Source of the DNA: Lagopus muta
Lineage: Eukaryota > Chordata > Aves > Galliformes > Phasianidae
NCBI RefSeq assembly: GCF_023343835.1
Contig: NC_064437.1
Coordinates: 52,836,972 to 52,900,971, forward strand
DNA: 64,000 nt
Direction: 5' to 3'
The first letter of the stretch is position 1. Each line of letters starts with the position of its first letter. Below, one piece after another: positions 47,601 through 53,276 of this stretch. The notes under the pieces were generated by a model that made no database searches, was not told where the DNA came from, and saw only the letters and a list, made by a program, of their open reading frames with translations. The position numbers and the translations under genes were made by a program.

Positions 47601-50600
47601 TGGGATGGCAGCATCTTATAGGGATTTGGGGTCTTCTTCACCTGGGATATCCGTCTGTGCCCTCACCACTGTGGCACTGAGAGCCAGCACAGAATGCAGC
47701 CATGCCCCCATGCAACCCTGCCTACCCTGAACATTTCAGGCATTTCTGGGAAGTGGGGTGCAATTAGCAGCTGGAAATAATGGTGGGGCTGTGGGTGGAG
47801 GAAGGCTGCTCATCCTTCTGCACTAAATGGCCTCTCTCAGCCCGTTGTCTTGGCAACTGAGCGTCCTCAGCATCCTCCACTAGTCCTGGGCTCTCAGGTA
47901 GGGGCACACGAGGCTGTGCTCCTCAGCGCTCCGTTGGGAGCAGGCTCTACCATGGTCCTCTGCCCGTGTTTTGGAGATATCACCCCAACACGGTGTTTCC
48001 TACCCCGGAACAGGTGCCTGTGTGCAGCAGGCTTCGAGGGCCCGAACTGCCGCACCGCCAGTGACCCCTGCAAGGAACACAGCTGTGAGAATGGGGGCTC
48101 CTGTGTGTCTGGTGCCACCAACTACACCTGCCTGTGCCCTGCTCACTACACAGGTACATGGAGCAAGGGTACTGCCATCCCACTGCGGTATGTGATAGGT
48201 ACCATCTGGTACCCCTTCTTCTGCCCCGCAGGAGATTTCTGTGAGCAGCCACCAGATTTCTGCTCGGCCGAGCTCAGCCCGTGCCAGCACGACTCCACAT
48301 GCATCCCCACCAGCCAGGGGCCTAGGTGAGCCCAAGCCCCTGGGTCTTGCTTTCAGGGGGCTGAAGGCAGCTGGGAGGCACTGGGGAAGGCACAGCGGGG
48401 TCTGTAACCCCCCCATGCTGTCCCAGGTGTGAGTGCGCACCCGGCTACGTGGGGACCAACTGCAGCGAGGACTTTGATGACTGCCAGGACCACCGGTGCC
48501 AGAACAACGCTCGCTGCGTGGATGAGGTGAATGGCTACTCCTGCCTCTGCGCCGAGGGTTACAGGTACTGCCGGGGGCACTAACGGGCCGGTCAGGTGTC
48601 ATCCCGCAGGAGGTGATCCTGGCCACCACATATCCTATTGTGGACCCCAGAAGGGACACGCGGGGTTCAGCATCCATGCTTCCATCTGGTGCTGCTGCTG
48701 GTGGGGACCCCAAAGTGGGTGGGTGCTTTGGGTGGTGGGGAGGGGCCTGCCCCGGCCCCATGCCCAGCACGCCCTTGGCCCCGCAGTGGACAGCTGTGCG
48801 AGATGCCGCCCCGCGCCACTGGGCAGCCTGGGCTCTGCGAGCGTGCCGAGTGCCAGAACGGGGCGGCCTGTGTGGAGCGGGGCTCCCGTGCCCTCTGCCA
48901 GTGCCTGCCTGGCTTCGGTGGCCCCAAGTGTGAGAAGCTGCTGAGCGTCAACTTCGTGGACCGTGACACATACCTGCAGTTCACTGACCTGCAGGACTGG
49001 CCCCGGGCCAACATCACGCTGCAGGTGAGGACGCAGGGCGATGCAGGGTGATGGGGGGTGGCCACCGGGTGGGGGGTCTCACCTCTCCCACCTCCAGGTC
49101 TCCACGGCTGAGGACAACGGCATCCTGCTGTACAACGGTGACAGCGATCACATGGCTGTAGAGCTGTACCAGGGCCATGTCAGGGTCAGTTATGACCCCG
49201 GCACTCACCCCAGCTCAGCCATATACAGGTACCATGGGCCCCCACGCCCTGTGCCCTGACCCCATTGCATGGGCATGGTGATTTGATGTGGGACGGAGCG
49301 CACCTGGTGACACAGCCCTCCCCACCAGTGCCGAGACCATCAATGATGGGCAGTTCCACACCGTGGAGCTGGTGACCTTCGACCAGATGGTGAACCTCTC
49401 CATTGATGGTGGCAGCCCCATGACCATGGACAACTCGGGCAAGCACTACACGCTGAACAGCGAGGCCCCGCTCTACGTCGGGGGTACGGGGCCTGTGGGG
49501 CACACGGGGTGCAGGGTCGGCTGGGTGTGTGCTGACGGCCCCGCTCTCCCCAGGGATGCCGGTGGACGTCAACTCAGCCGCCTTCCGCCTCTGGCAGCTC
49601 CTCAACGGCACCAGCTTCCACGGCTGCATCCGCAACCTCTACATCAACAACGAGTTGCAGGATTTCACCAAGACGCGGATGACGCCCGGTGTGGTGCCGG
49701 GCTGTGAGCCCTGCCGCAAGCTGTACTGCCTGCACGGCATCTGCCAGCCCACCGGCGCCCAGGGACCCGTCTGCCATTGCGAGCCTGGCTGGGATGGGCC
49801 TCACTGTGACCAACCCCGTGGTGGCCCCTGCCAGGGACACAAGTGAGTGCCCCCTCCCCTCTCTGTCTGCTGACCCATAGCAAGGGCTGTGCCCCATTGC
49901 AGTGGCTCTGTCCCGTTTGGTGCCCCATAGCGGCTCACCTGCCCCATTCACAGCTCACCATGACGTTGTGGCGCTGAGGGTTGTGGTTAGTGGATTTGCT
50001 AATAGTTGGACTTTGAGGTCTTTTGCAACCTTAGTGGTTCTATGAATCTGTGGCTCATTGCTACGCTGTGCTGTACTGGTGCCGCACTGTGGATGCAGTG
50101 ACTGTGCCTGACCTATGCCGTGCTGCGCCTACCCATGTCATGGTGTGATGTGCCATACCCGTGCCCTACCTATGCCATGCCTTAGCCACGCTGTGCCTCA
50201 CCTACACGTGTCATGCCATAGCAGCTGGTGCTGGTACACCACGGTGCAGGCACTGCTATGTCCTGTGTCAGACACCTGATGGCCGTGGCTGCCCACAGGT
50301 GTGTGCACGGGCTCTGCCTGCCCCTCGACGCCCTCTCCTACAGCTGCCAGTGCCACCAGGGCTACCAGGGTGCCCTGTGCAACCAGCCCAGCACACCGCC
50401 CGACCCCTGCCGTCTCCTGCTCTGCCACCACGGCCGCTGCCGCCTCACCCCGAGCGGCCAGCCCGTATGCGAGTGTCACAGCGGCTACAGCGGCGCCCTC
50501 TGCGACCAAGGTAGGCAGCAGGGCTGTGGGTTCGGGGCAGCAGCGCTGGGACGACCGCACTCTGATCCTCGCTGACCACAGAGCCCGAGTGCCGCGGGGA

Positions 50601-50829
50601 GCCGGTGCGGGACTACCACCAGGTGCAGAGGGGCTACGCCATCTGCCAGACCACGCGGCCGGTGCCCTCCGTGCAGTGCCGGGGAACGTGCGGCGGTGAC
50701 ACCGACGCCGGCTGCTGCATCGGGCTGCGGCCGCGGCGCAGGAAATACGCCTTCGAGTGCAGCAACGGCGCGACCTTCGTGGAGGAGGTGGAGAAGCCCA
50801 GCAAGTGCGGCTGCAGCCCGTGCCTCTGA
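21277..50829 (+). CDS. SLIT1: SLIT1, slit guidance ligand 1 (complete gene, 37 coding exons)
   Basis: A secreted glycoprotein that repels growing axons and migrating neurons by binding ROBO receptors through its second LRR domain. Splicing 37 exons at GT-AG sites gives 4,635 nt, an intact frame of 1,544 residues plus stop (human SLIT1: 1,534). Order: signal peptide (about 1-40); LRR domains D1 (about 41-271), D2 (272-495), D3 (504-728), D4 (729-922), each with Cys-rich caps; EGF repeats 1-6 (about 923-1174); laminin G domain (about 1175-1345); EGF 7-9 (to 1462); C-terminal cystine knot (1463-1544). Nearly every residue in the LRR and LamG parts matches human SLIT1 rather than SLIT2 or SLIT3. 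The start has Kozak GCCATGG and an in-frame stop 12 bases before it. Span is under 30 kb, far smaller than the mammalian gene. No frame breaks seen. Confidence 0.98.
23597..23610. promoter_or_regulatory. RFX X-box-like site in SLIT1 intron 1
   Basis: ATTGCCATGGTAAC is a near-palindromic match to the RFX consensus GTTGCCATGGCAAC. It lies in an AT-richer block (about 23520-23660) that contrasts with the GC-rich surroundings. Confidence 0.4.
25216..25265 (+). mobile_element. short CR1-like LINE fragment (reverse transcriptase part)
   Basis: GTTTGCAGATGACACCAGGC would encode the FADDT motif typical of the CR1 reverse transcriptase and is followed by CTGGGAG..., as in many bird CR1 copies. Only about 50 bp are recognisable. 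Confidence 0.4.
26090..26200. promoter_or_regulatory. AT-rich homeodomain-site patch in SLIT1 intron 1
   Basis: Contains GTGTAATTATGAGG and CTCATTAGCCATTATC, several ATTA cores in about 110 bp. A candidate conserved non-coding element by composition only. Confidence 0.25.
26318..26412. repeat. GGGTTGGGATG-type minisatellite, left copy
   Basis: Degenerate tandem units of GGGATGGGTTGA type followed by GGACCACT. A similar array with the same GGACCACT flank sits at 27273-27345, on the other side of exon 2. Confidence 0.65.
27056..27127 (+). CDS. SLIT1: SLIT1 exon 2: LRR of D1
   Basis: Residues 73-96, [20 protein letters not shown] and on. 72 nt, phase 2 at both ends: one LRR module of 24 residues. 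Confidence 0.97.
27273..27345. repeat. GGGTTGGGATG-type minisatellite, right copy
   Basis: Units such as GATGAGCTGGAATGTGTTGG run into TTGCGGACCACTATTCCAAAA, which resembles the flank of the array at 26318-26412. Confidence 0.6.
27389..27460 (+). CDS. SLIT1: SLIT1 exon 3: LRR of D1
   Basis: Residues 97-120, [20 protein letters not shown] and on. 72 nt, phase 2 at both ends. Confidence 0.97.
27461..28011 (+). other. SLIT1: SLIT1 intron 3 with AT-rich block
   Basis: The stretch at about 27600-27910 is AT-rich with a perfect SOX-type CCATTGTT at 27683-27690 and several ATTA cores. The rest is ordinary intron. Confidence 0.6.
28012..28083 (+). CDS. SLIT1: SLIT1 exon 4: LRR of D1
   Basis: Residues 121-144, [20 protein letters not shown] and on. 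72 nt, phase 2 at both ends. Confidence 0.97.
32104..32130. repeat. (TTTC)n simple repeat
   Basis: Pyrimidine tract with TTTC periodicity. Confidence 0.75.
32660..32689. repeat. poly(T) run of 30
   Basis: Uninterrupted T30. It may be the A-tail of a reverse-oriented retrocopy, but no element body was recognised on either side. Confidence 0.9.
33485..33531. repeat. A-rich simple repeat, (A)nC
   Basis: Runs of A separated by single C over about 47 bp. Confidence 0.8.
34190..34400. promoter_or_regulatory. candidate non-coding element in SLIT1 intron 4
   Basis: Contains CGCATTAACAATAGCGATCG (SOX-type AACAAT at 34269-34274), GTGAATTATTGATAAGG and GAAAAAATAATGAGG. Low-GC block in a GC-rich intron. 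Judged by composition and motif density only. Confidence 0.25.
35430..35600. promoter_or_regulatory. homeodomain-site cluster in SLIT1 intron 4
   Basis: TTAATTAG at 35499-35506, TAATTA at 35546-35551 and TGTAATTAAG at about 35579-35586, together with ATATTTAATT-type sequence. Three TAATTA cores within 90 bp make it a candidate enhancer. Confidence 0.3.
37930..37985. repeat. short tandem repeat, unit about 20 bp
   Basis: Three imperfect copies of 'CAGGGATCTATGGCA'-like units. Confidence 0.6.
38300..38520. promoter_or_regulatory. intragenic CpG-rich segment in SLIT1 intron 4
   Basis: CpG density over about 200 bp (GGCGGCGCGCCGGG, CGCGCCGCGCTCCCGG and similar) resembles a small CpG island, 1.7 kb before exon 5. 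A donor-like GCGG|GTGAGC lies at 38511-38520. It may be an internal or antisense promoter, or only a GC-rich patch. Confidence 0.35.
39860..39995. promoter_or_regulatory. homeodomain-site cluster just upstream of SLIT1 exon 5
   Basis: Contains GCAATTAC, TAAATTAATG, CCATTATT, GTAATTACC (from 39959), GTTAATCAGC and TGTAATTACAG: six ATTA-cored sites in 135 bp. Confidence 0.3.
40239..40310 (+). CDS. SLIT1: SLIT1 exon 5: LRR of D1
   Basis: Residues 145-168, [20 protein letters not shown] and on. 72 nt, phase 2 at both ends. Confidence 0.97.
40434..40505 (+). CDS. SLIT1: SLIT1 exon 6: LRR of D1
   Basis: Residues 169-192, [20 protein letters not shown] and on. 72 nt, phase 2 at both ends. Confidence 0.97.
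40676..40747 (+). CDS. SLIT1: SLIT1 exon 7: LRR of D1
   Basis: Residues 193-216, [20 protein letters not shown] and on. 72 nt, phase 2 at both ends. Confidence 0.97.
40863..41026 (+). CDS. SLIT1: SLIT1 exon 8: C-cap (LRRCT) of D1
   Basis: Residues 217-271, [20 protein letters not shown] and on to EFSCSG. Carries the CxC...C...C disulfide pattern of LRRCT caps. Leaves in phase 1 before gtaagg. Confidence 0.97.
41122..41269 (+). CDS. SLIT1: SLIT1 exon 9: D1-D2 linker and N-cap of D2
   Basis: Residues 272-320. The linker ([17 protein letters not shown]) differs from human; the cap [20 protein letters not shown] is identical. Leaves in phase 2. Confidence 0.96.
41735..41806 (+). CDS. SLIT1: SLIT1 exon 10: LRR of D2
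   Basis: Residues 321-344, [20 protein letters not shown] and on. 72 nt; D2 is the ROBO-binding domain. Donor gtaatc is less usual than the gtgagt of its neighbours. Confidence 0.96.
41923..41994 (+). CDS. SLIT1: SLIT1 exon 11: LRR of D2
   Basis: Residues 345-368, [20 protein letters not shown] and on. 72 nt, phase 2 at both ends. Confidence 0.97.
42088..42159 (+). CDS. SLIT1: SLIT1 exon 12: LRR of D2
   Basis: Residues 369-392, [20 protein letters not shown] and on. 72 nt, phase 2 at both ends. Confidence 0.97.
42258..42401 (+). CDS. SLIT1: SLIT1 exon 13: two LRRs of D2
   Basis: Residues 393-440. 144 nt, two fused 24-residue modules ([16 protein letters not shown] and [16 protein letters not shown]). 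Confidence 0.97.
42503..42666 (+). CDS. SLIT1: SLIT1 exon 14: C-cap of D2
   Basis: Residues 441-495, [20 protein letters not shown] and on to KKFRCS. Leaves in phase 1 before gtgagc. Confidence 0.97.
42754..42777 (+). CDS. SLIT1: SLIT1 exon 15: 24-nt microexon
   Basis: Residues 496-503, AKEQYFIP, in the D2-D3 linker, identical to human. Phase 1 at both ends, so skipping keeps the frame. A TGC (42736-42738) lies in the pyrimidine tract 15 nt before the exon. Confidence 0.95.
42985..43129 (+). CDS. SLIT1: SLIT1 exon 16: linker and N-cap of D3
   Basis: Residues 504-551, [20 protein letters not shown] and on to PQSTAEL. Phase 1 in, phase 2 out. Confidence 0.97.
43247..43321 (+). CDS. SLIT1: SLIT1 exon 17: LRR of D3
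   Basis: Residues 552-576, [20 protein letters not shown] and on. 75 nt, one codon longer than the standard module, as in human. Confidence 0.97.
43457..43600 (+). CDS. SLIT1: SLIT1 exon 18: two LRRs of D3
   Basis: Residues 577-624, [20 protein letters not shown] and on to GLDGLRT. 144 nt. Confidence 0.97.
43834..43977 (+). CDS. SLIT1: SLIT1 exon 19: two LRRs of D3
   Basis: Residues 625-672, [20 protein letters not shown] and on. 144 nt; donor gtatgt. Confidence 0.97.
44059..44225 (+). CDS. SLIT1: SLIT1 exon 20: C-cap of D3
   Basis: Residues 673-728, [20 protein letters not shown] under standard splicing from exon 19's CT plus G, and on to FRCEE. Phase 1 out before gtaact. Confidence 0.96.
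44350..44645. repeat. mixed telomere-like and AATGC/AATGA pentamer repeat block in SLIT1 intron 20
   Basis: CCCTAA-type units (44350-44372, 44498-44538, 44590-44622) alternate with AATGC/AATGA pentamer arrays (44373-44497, 44537-44580, 44625-44645). Both are degenerate. Confidence 0.85.
44824..44956 (+). CDS. SLIT1: SLIT1 exon 21: linker and N-cap of D4
   Basis: Residues 729-772, [20 protein letters not shown] and on to KNVTEL. Phase 1 in, phase 2 out. Confidence 0.97.
45095..45205 (+). mobile_element. CR1 LINE 3' end in SLIT1 intron 21
   Basis: GGTGCCCAAGTCAGGGTTGG..., then TTTTAAGGTCCCCTACAAC and CCATTCTGTGATTCCATG match the conserved 3' end of bird CR1 elements, including the terminal ATTCTNTGATTCNATG repeat. 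The copy is 5'-truncated with a small internal loss. Confidence 0.8.
45661..45729 (+). CDS. SLIT1: SLIT1 exon 22: LRR of D4
   Basis: Residues 773-795, [20 protein letters not shown] and on. 69 nt, one codon shorter than the standard module, as in human. Confidence 0.97.
45933..46004 (+). CDS. SLIT1: SLIT1 exon 23: LRR of D4
   Basis: Residues 796-819, [20 protein letters not shown] and on. 72 nt, identical to human here. Confidence 0.97.
46196..46267 (+). CDS. SLIT1: SLIT1 exon 24: LRR of D4
   Basis: Residues 820-843, [20 protein letters not shown] and on. 72 nt, phase 2 at both ends. Confidence 0.97.
46410..46481 (+). CDS. SLIT1: SLIT1 exon 25: LRR of D4
   Basis: Residues 844-867, [20 protein letters not shown] and on. 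72 nt, phase 2 at both ends. Confidence 0.97.
46885..47048 (+). CDS. SLIT1: SLIT1 exon 26: C-cap of D4
   Basis: Residues 868-922, [20 protein letters not shown] and on to KKFECQ. Phase 1 out. Confidence 0.97.
47197..47321 (+). CDS. SLIT1: SLIT1 exon 27: EGF 1
   Basis: Residues 923-964, [20 protein letters not shown] and on to CPAGYK. Phase 0 out before gtagtg. Confidence 0.96.
47467..47564 (+). CDS. SLIT1: SLIT1 exon 28: end of EGF 1, start of EGF 2
   Basis: Residues 965-996, [20 protein letters not shown] and on. Less conserved than the LRRs; donor gtcagc, phase 2 out. Confidence 0.93.
48014..48153 (+). CDS. SLIT1: SLIT1 exon 29: EGF 2-3
   Basis: Residues 997-1043, [20 protein letters not shown] and on to CPAHYT. 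The six-Cys EGF spacing is kept; phase 1 out. Confidence 0.95.
48232..48325 (+). CDS. SLIT1: SLIT1 exon 30: EGF 3-4
   Basis: Residues 1044-1074, [20 protein letters not shown] and on. Phase 2 out before gtgagc. Confidence 0.95.
48427..48564 (+). CDS. SLIT1: SLIT1 exon 31: EGF 4-5
   Basis: Residues 1075-1120, [20 protein letters not shown] and on to CAEGY. The EDFDDCQDH start and VDEVNGYSC motif suggest a calcium-binding EGF. Phase 2 out. Confidence 0.96.
48787..49024 (+). CDS. SLIT1: SLIT1 exon 32: EGF 5-6 and start of laminin G
   Basis: Residues 1121-1200. The linker after EGF 5 reads [10 protein letters not shown] (1127-1136), then EGF 6, then [20 protein letters not shown] opening the LamG domain. 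Phase 0 out. Confidence 0.96.
49098..49228 (+). CDS. SLIT1: SLIT1 exon 33: laminin G
   Basis: Residues 1201-1243, [20 protein letters not shown] and on to SSAIY. Phase 2 out. Confidence 0.97.
49329..49483 (+). CDS. SLIT1: SLIT1 exon 34: laminin G
   Basis: Residues 1244-1295, [20 protein letters not shown] and on to APLYVG. Phase 1 out. Confidence 0.97.
49554..49842 (+). CDS. SLIT1: SLIT1 exon 35: end of laminin G and EGF 7
   Basis: Residues 1296-1391, [20 protein letters not shown] through the LamG end, then EGF 7 ([13 protein letters not shown]...). Phase 2 out (AA|gtgagt). Confidence 0.97.
49965..50055 (+). mobile_element. CR1 LINE 3' end in SLIT1 intron 35
   Basis: GTGGCGCTGAGGGTTGTGG, then TTGGACTTTGAGGTCTTTTG and CAACCTTAGTGGTTCTATGA match the CR1 3' end; a truncated copy in sense orientation. 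Confidence 0.8.
50299..50510 (+). CDS. SLIT1: SLIT1 exon 36: EGF 8 and 9
   Basis: Residues 1392-1462, [20 protein letters not shown] and on to GALCDQ. EGF 9 diverges from human. Phase 1 out. Confidence 0.95.
50582..50829 (+). CDS. SLIT1: SLIT1 exon 37: C-terminal cystine knot and stop
   Basis: Residues 1463-1544. Starts [20 protein letters not shown] and ends [11 protein letters not shown], stop TGA at 50827-50829. Includes the paired Cys (AGCC) and terminal CGC of CTCK domains. Confidence 0.97.
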
Positions 50830-51015
50830 GCGCCGGGGTGCGGGGGCTGCTGCGGACAGCGGGGGGGGCAGTGAGGAGCCGCCGGCACCGGGAGCTCGCT
50901 CTGCCCTGCAGCCAGGGGCCGGGATGTTGCCAAAGCCCAGCGCAGTTCCCACCACTTGGAGGAGCCCGTCGGGGCTGGAGGAGGATAGATGTGTTGCATC
51001 TAGAGGGATGGAAAA

Positions 51016-51072
51016 CAAAAAAGAAAAAAAAAGAAAAAAAAAGAAAAAAAAAAAAAAGGAAAAAAAAAACCA
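51016..51072. repeat. A-rich (A)nG tract in SLIT1 3' UTR
   Basis: A-runs of 6-15 bases separated by single G. Confidence 0.85.
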
Positions 51073-52576
51073 CAAAACAAGTGTGTAGATAGAGGATTTT
51101 TTTAAGAACTTGCAGCTACACGAGTGTGTCTCATGTGGGAGCTGCTCTGCCCCTCCACCTGCTCTCCCTTCATCTCTGCCTTCTTCATCGCTGAGGGGAA
51201 CGTGTGCCCTCTCTGTGTGTCCCCCAAGCAGCCCCACATCCAGCTGGGACCTTCCCAACACCCTGTGCTGGACCTGGCACTGCAGTGCCTTGTGTGCCAC
51301 GGCTGCCAGGGGGGCTGAGCTCCATGCTGGCACCCCTAGTTCCCAGCACCCCTAAGTCCCCCTTCCCAAATAGCCCTGGCCGCACTGCAGCAGCCCCTGT
51401 GGCCAGTGTACGGTGCCAGCTCAGCGGCACTGTGGACACGTTGGGTCAAGCAGGATGGAGCCAGGAGCAGCCTCACCATGCAGAGCCAGCCCTGCCCTGC
51501 GCACAGGGATGGGGCCCCTCTCCCTGCTGGGCTGTGTGCAGGGGGTGGTTGTGCTGGAACCCCCCAGAGGATGTCCCTTGGATGGCTGCTGGGGCACAGG
51601 TCTGTGATGTTGTCAGCCCTGTGGATGCTGAGGCAGCTGAAGCTGGAGATCCTGGAGGCAACACAGCGTCCAGCACAGGTCCCAGTAGGTGCGAGCTGTT
51701 GGGCTGCAGCCTCGCCACACCGCTGTGCCGGGGGACATGCTGGCAGGGCAGCAGGGGCACCACGCCTTGTGCCGGCCATTGGCAACCCAGGACCGAGGGT
51801 GTGGGGCCAACCTGGTGCAAATCACCGTGTCACCCCCAGGGCTGTGGCTGCAGCTCTCCCATCACATCACACCACAGCTTTGCCGCGTCCCGCTGGGTGC
51901 AGCCCGCTGGTGGGTGCCATCGCTGTCCCCACGCACCCAGGACACGCCACCGTCATGGGGACATCTCTGCCACCAGCACCCTGTGCTGCACAGCACGGCG
52001 GGATGCTCTCCTTCAGCCCCCGGCCGGGGCTCAGTTGTGTTGTGTTTCTGTTCTTGCTGTAAGCTAACCGCTAAAGTATCTCTTTATACAGAATACTTAC
52101 AGATTCTAATATATATTTGTATTTCATTTTGTTATAGTATTTTTCTATGTTCGGGGTCAACAAACGCTGTTTTCTTTTTGTTTACAGATGCTACTGGGCA
52201 GGAACATGACGGTGGCTTTGTCTGGCCCGCGCGGTGTGTGTGTGTGTGTCACTGTTGCAGCCGCCGGTTTGTGCTGGGCTGGGGAGGGCACCCTCCGCCG
52301 GCAGAGGCTGTGTTGTTTTAGGAGATGTTCGGTATTGTCTATGTTGTCCTCCACGTGAACATGACATTGATTCATTCAGAGGCCCGGCATTGTCTTTATG
52401 GGGACAGGCGGAGGGGGCACAGGGTGGGGATGGCGTGGGCAATGGGGGGACCCAGTGCTGCTGGGAGGAGGTTGTGCCCCATCGCTGTGGCCCGCGTGTG
52501 CCATCCACGCCCCCACCCTCCCCCCATTTATCACAGCAAAGCGGCTCTGATATCAAAGAAACGTTTAATAAGCTGC

Positions 52577-52582
52577 AATAAA
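52577..52582 (+). terminator. SLIT1: SLIT1 poly(A) signal
   Basis: AATAAA, the only canonical + strand signal I found between the SLIT1 stop and the start of the LCOR 3' end. Confidence 0.7.
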
Positions 52583-52845
52583 ATACGGACCTTTAGAAAG
52601 CTCATCATCGGGTGAATATCAACAACAGAGGGAGAAAAGAAAACAAGGCGGTGGGAGTCCGTGAGGAGCTCAGATCTGAGTCAGGGAGCTTTACCTGGAA
52701 CAAGAACACAGCTTCCTTGAGAGTCTAAACGACAGGAGCACAGAGTTCACAAAATGTCAACATTGAGAGAGTCGATACACAGCCAAAGTTCAAATGACCC
52801 AGCTCTTATAGCTATACATATCGATTTAAAGCAACTTAATATAAC

Positions 52846-52851
52846 TTTATT
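52846..52851 (-). terminator. LCOR: candidate distal LCOR/PALI1 poly(A) signal
   Basis: TTTATT on + is AATAAA on -. It sits in an AT-rich stretch about 3.5 kb after the LCOR stop. Cleavage would fall near 52820-52835, about 230 bp from the SLIT1 end. Confidence 0.55.
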
Positions 52852-53238
52852 TCATTTTTTATATACACGTTCAAAGGTTCGTCAGGTGAGGTATGTAAAC
52901 ATCATCTAATGGAAACCCCTCTGCACCTTTCCGACCGAGGATTCACAGCAGACGTTTTGCTTTCCCCCAGCACGGAGCCGGGCGAGCGGCCGCGCTCCCT
53001 GCACACCGTTCTGACATTTCACATTGGTCAGGCTCTGACATACAGTACCGGACAGGAGGGCCGTTCGGATCAGTGTCTAAAGTTCATCCTAGAGAAACGA
53101 ACAGAGCGACAAAACTCCTTCCAGGGAAGTGGACACAGAGGAAGGGAAAGCATTTGCTATCGGGGCGGAACTAAGATTCAAACGTTGAGCATCTTGGAAA
53201 GAACGAAAAGAAACATATTGGGTTGGTTGGGTTGGTGC

Positions 53239-53276
53239 TTTTCTTTCTTTTTTTTTTTTTTTCCTTTCTTTTTTTT
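53239..53276. repeat. T-rich simple repeat
   Basis: T-runs broken by single or paired C on +. Confidence 0.85.

Larger units (their letters stand above)
50830..52600 (+). other. SLIT1: SLIT1 3' UTR
   Basis: About 1.75 kb from the stop to just after AATAAA at 52577-52582. Contains an A/G-rich run (51016-51072), a Pumilio-type TGTAGATA (51084-51091) and a short (GT)n run (52232-52249). The end is inferred from the poly(A) signal. Confidence 0.75.

Noticed and set aside
48000-48770. 256-codon antisense ORF over SLIT1 EGF exons
   Set aside because: Runs across both exons and introns on the other strand; shadow of GC-rich coding sequence.
21495-50829. mir-218-type hairpin, as hosted by SLIT2 and SLIT3
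   Set aside because: I looked for the mature sequence start TTGTGCTTGATC in SLIT1 introns and saw none.
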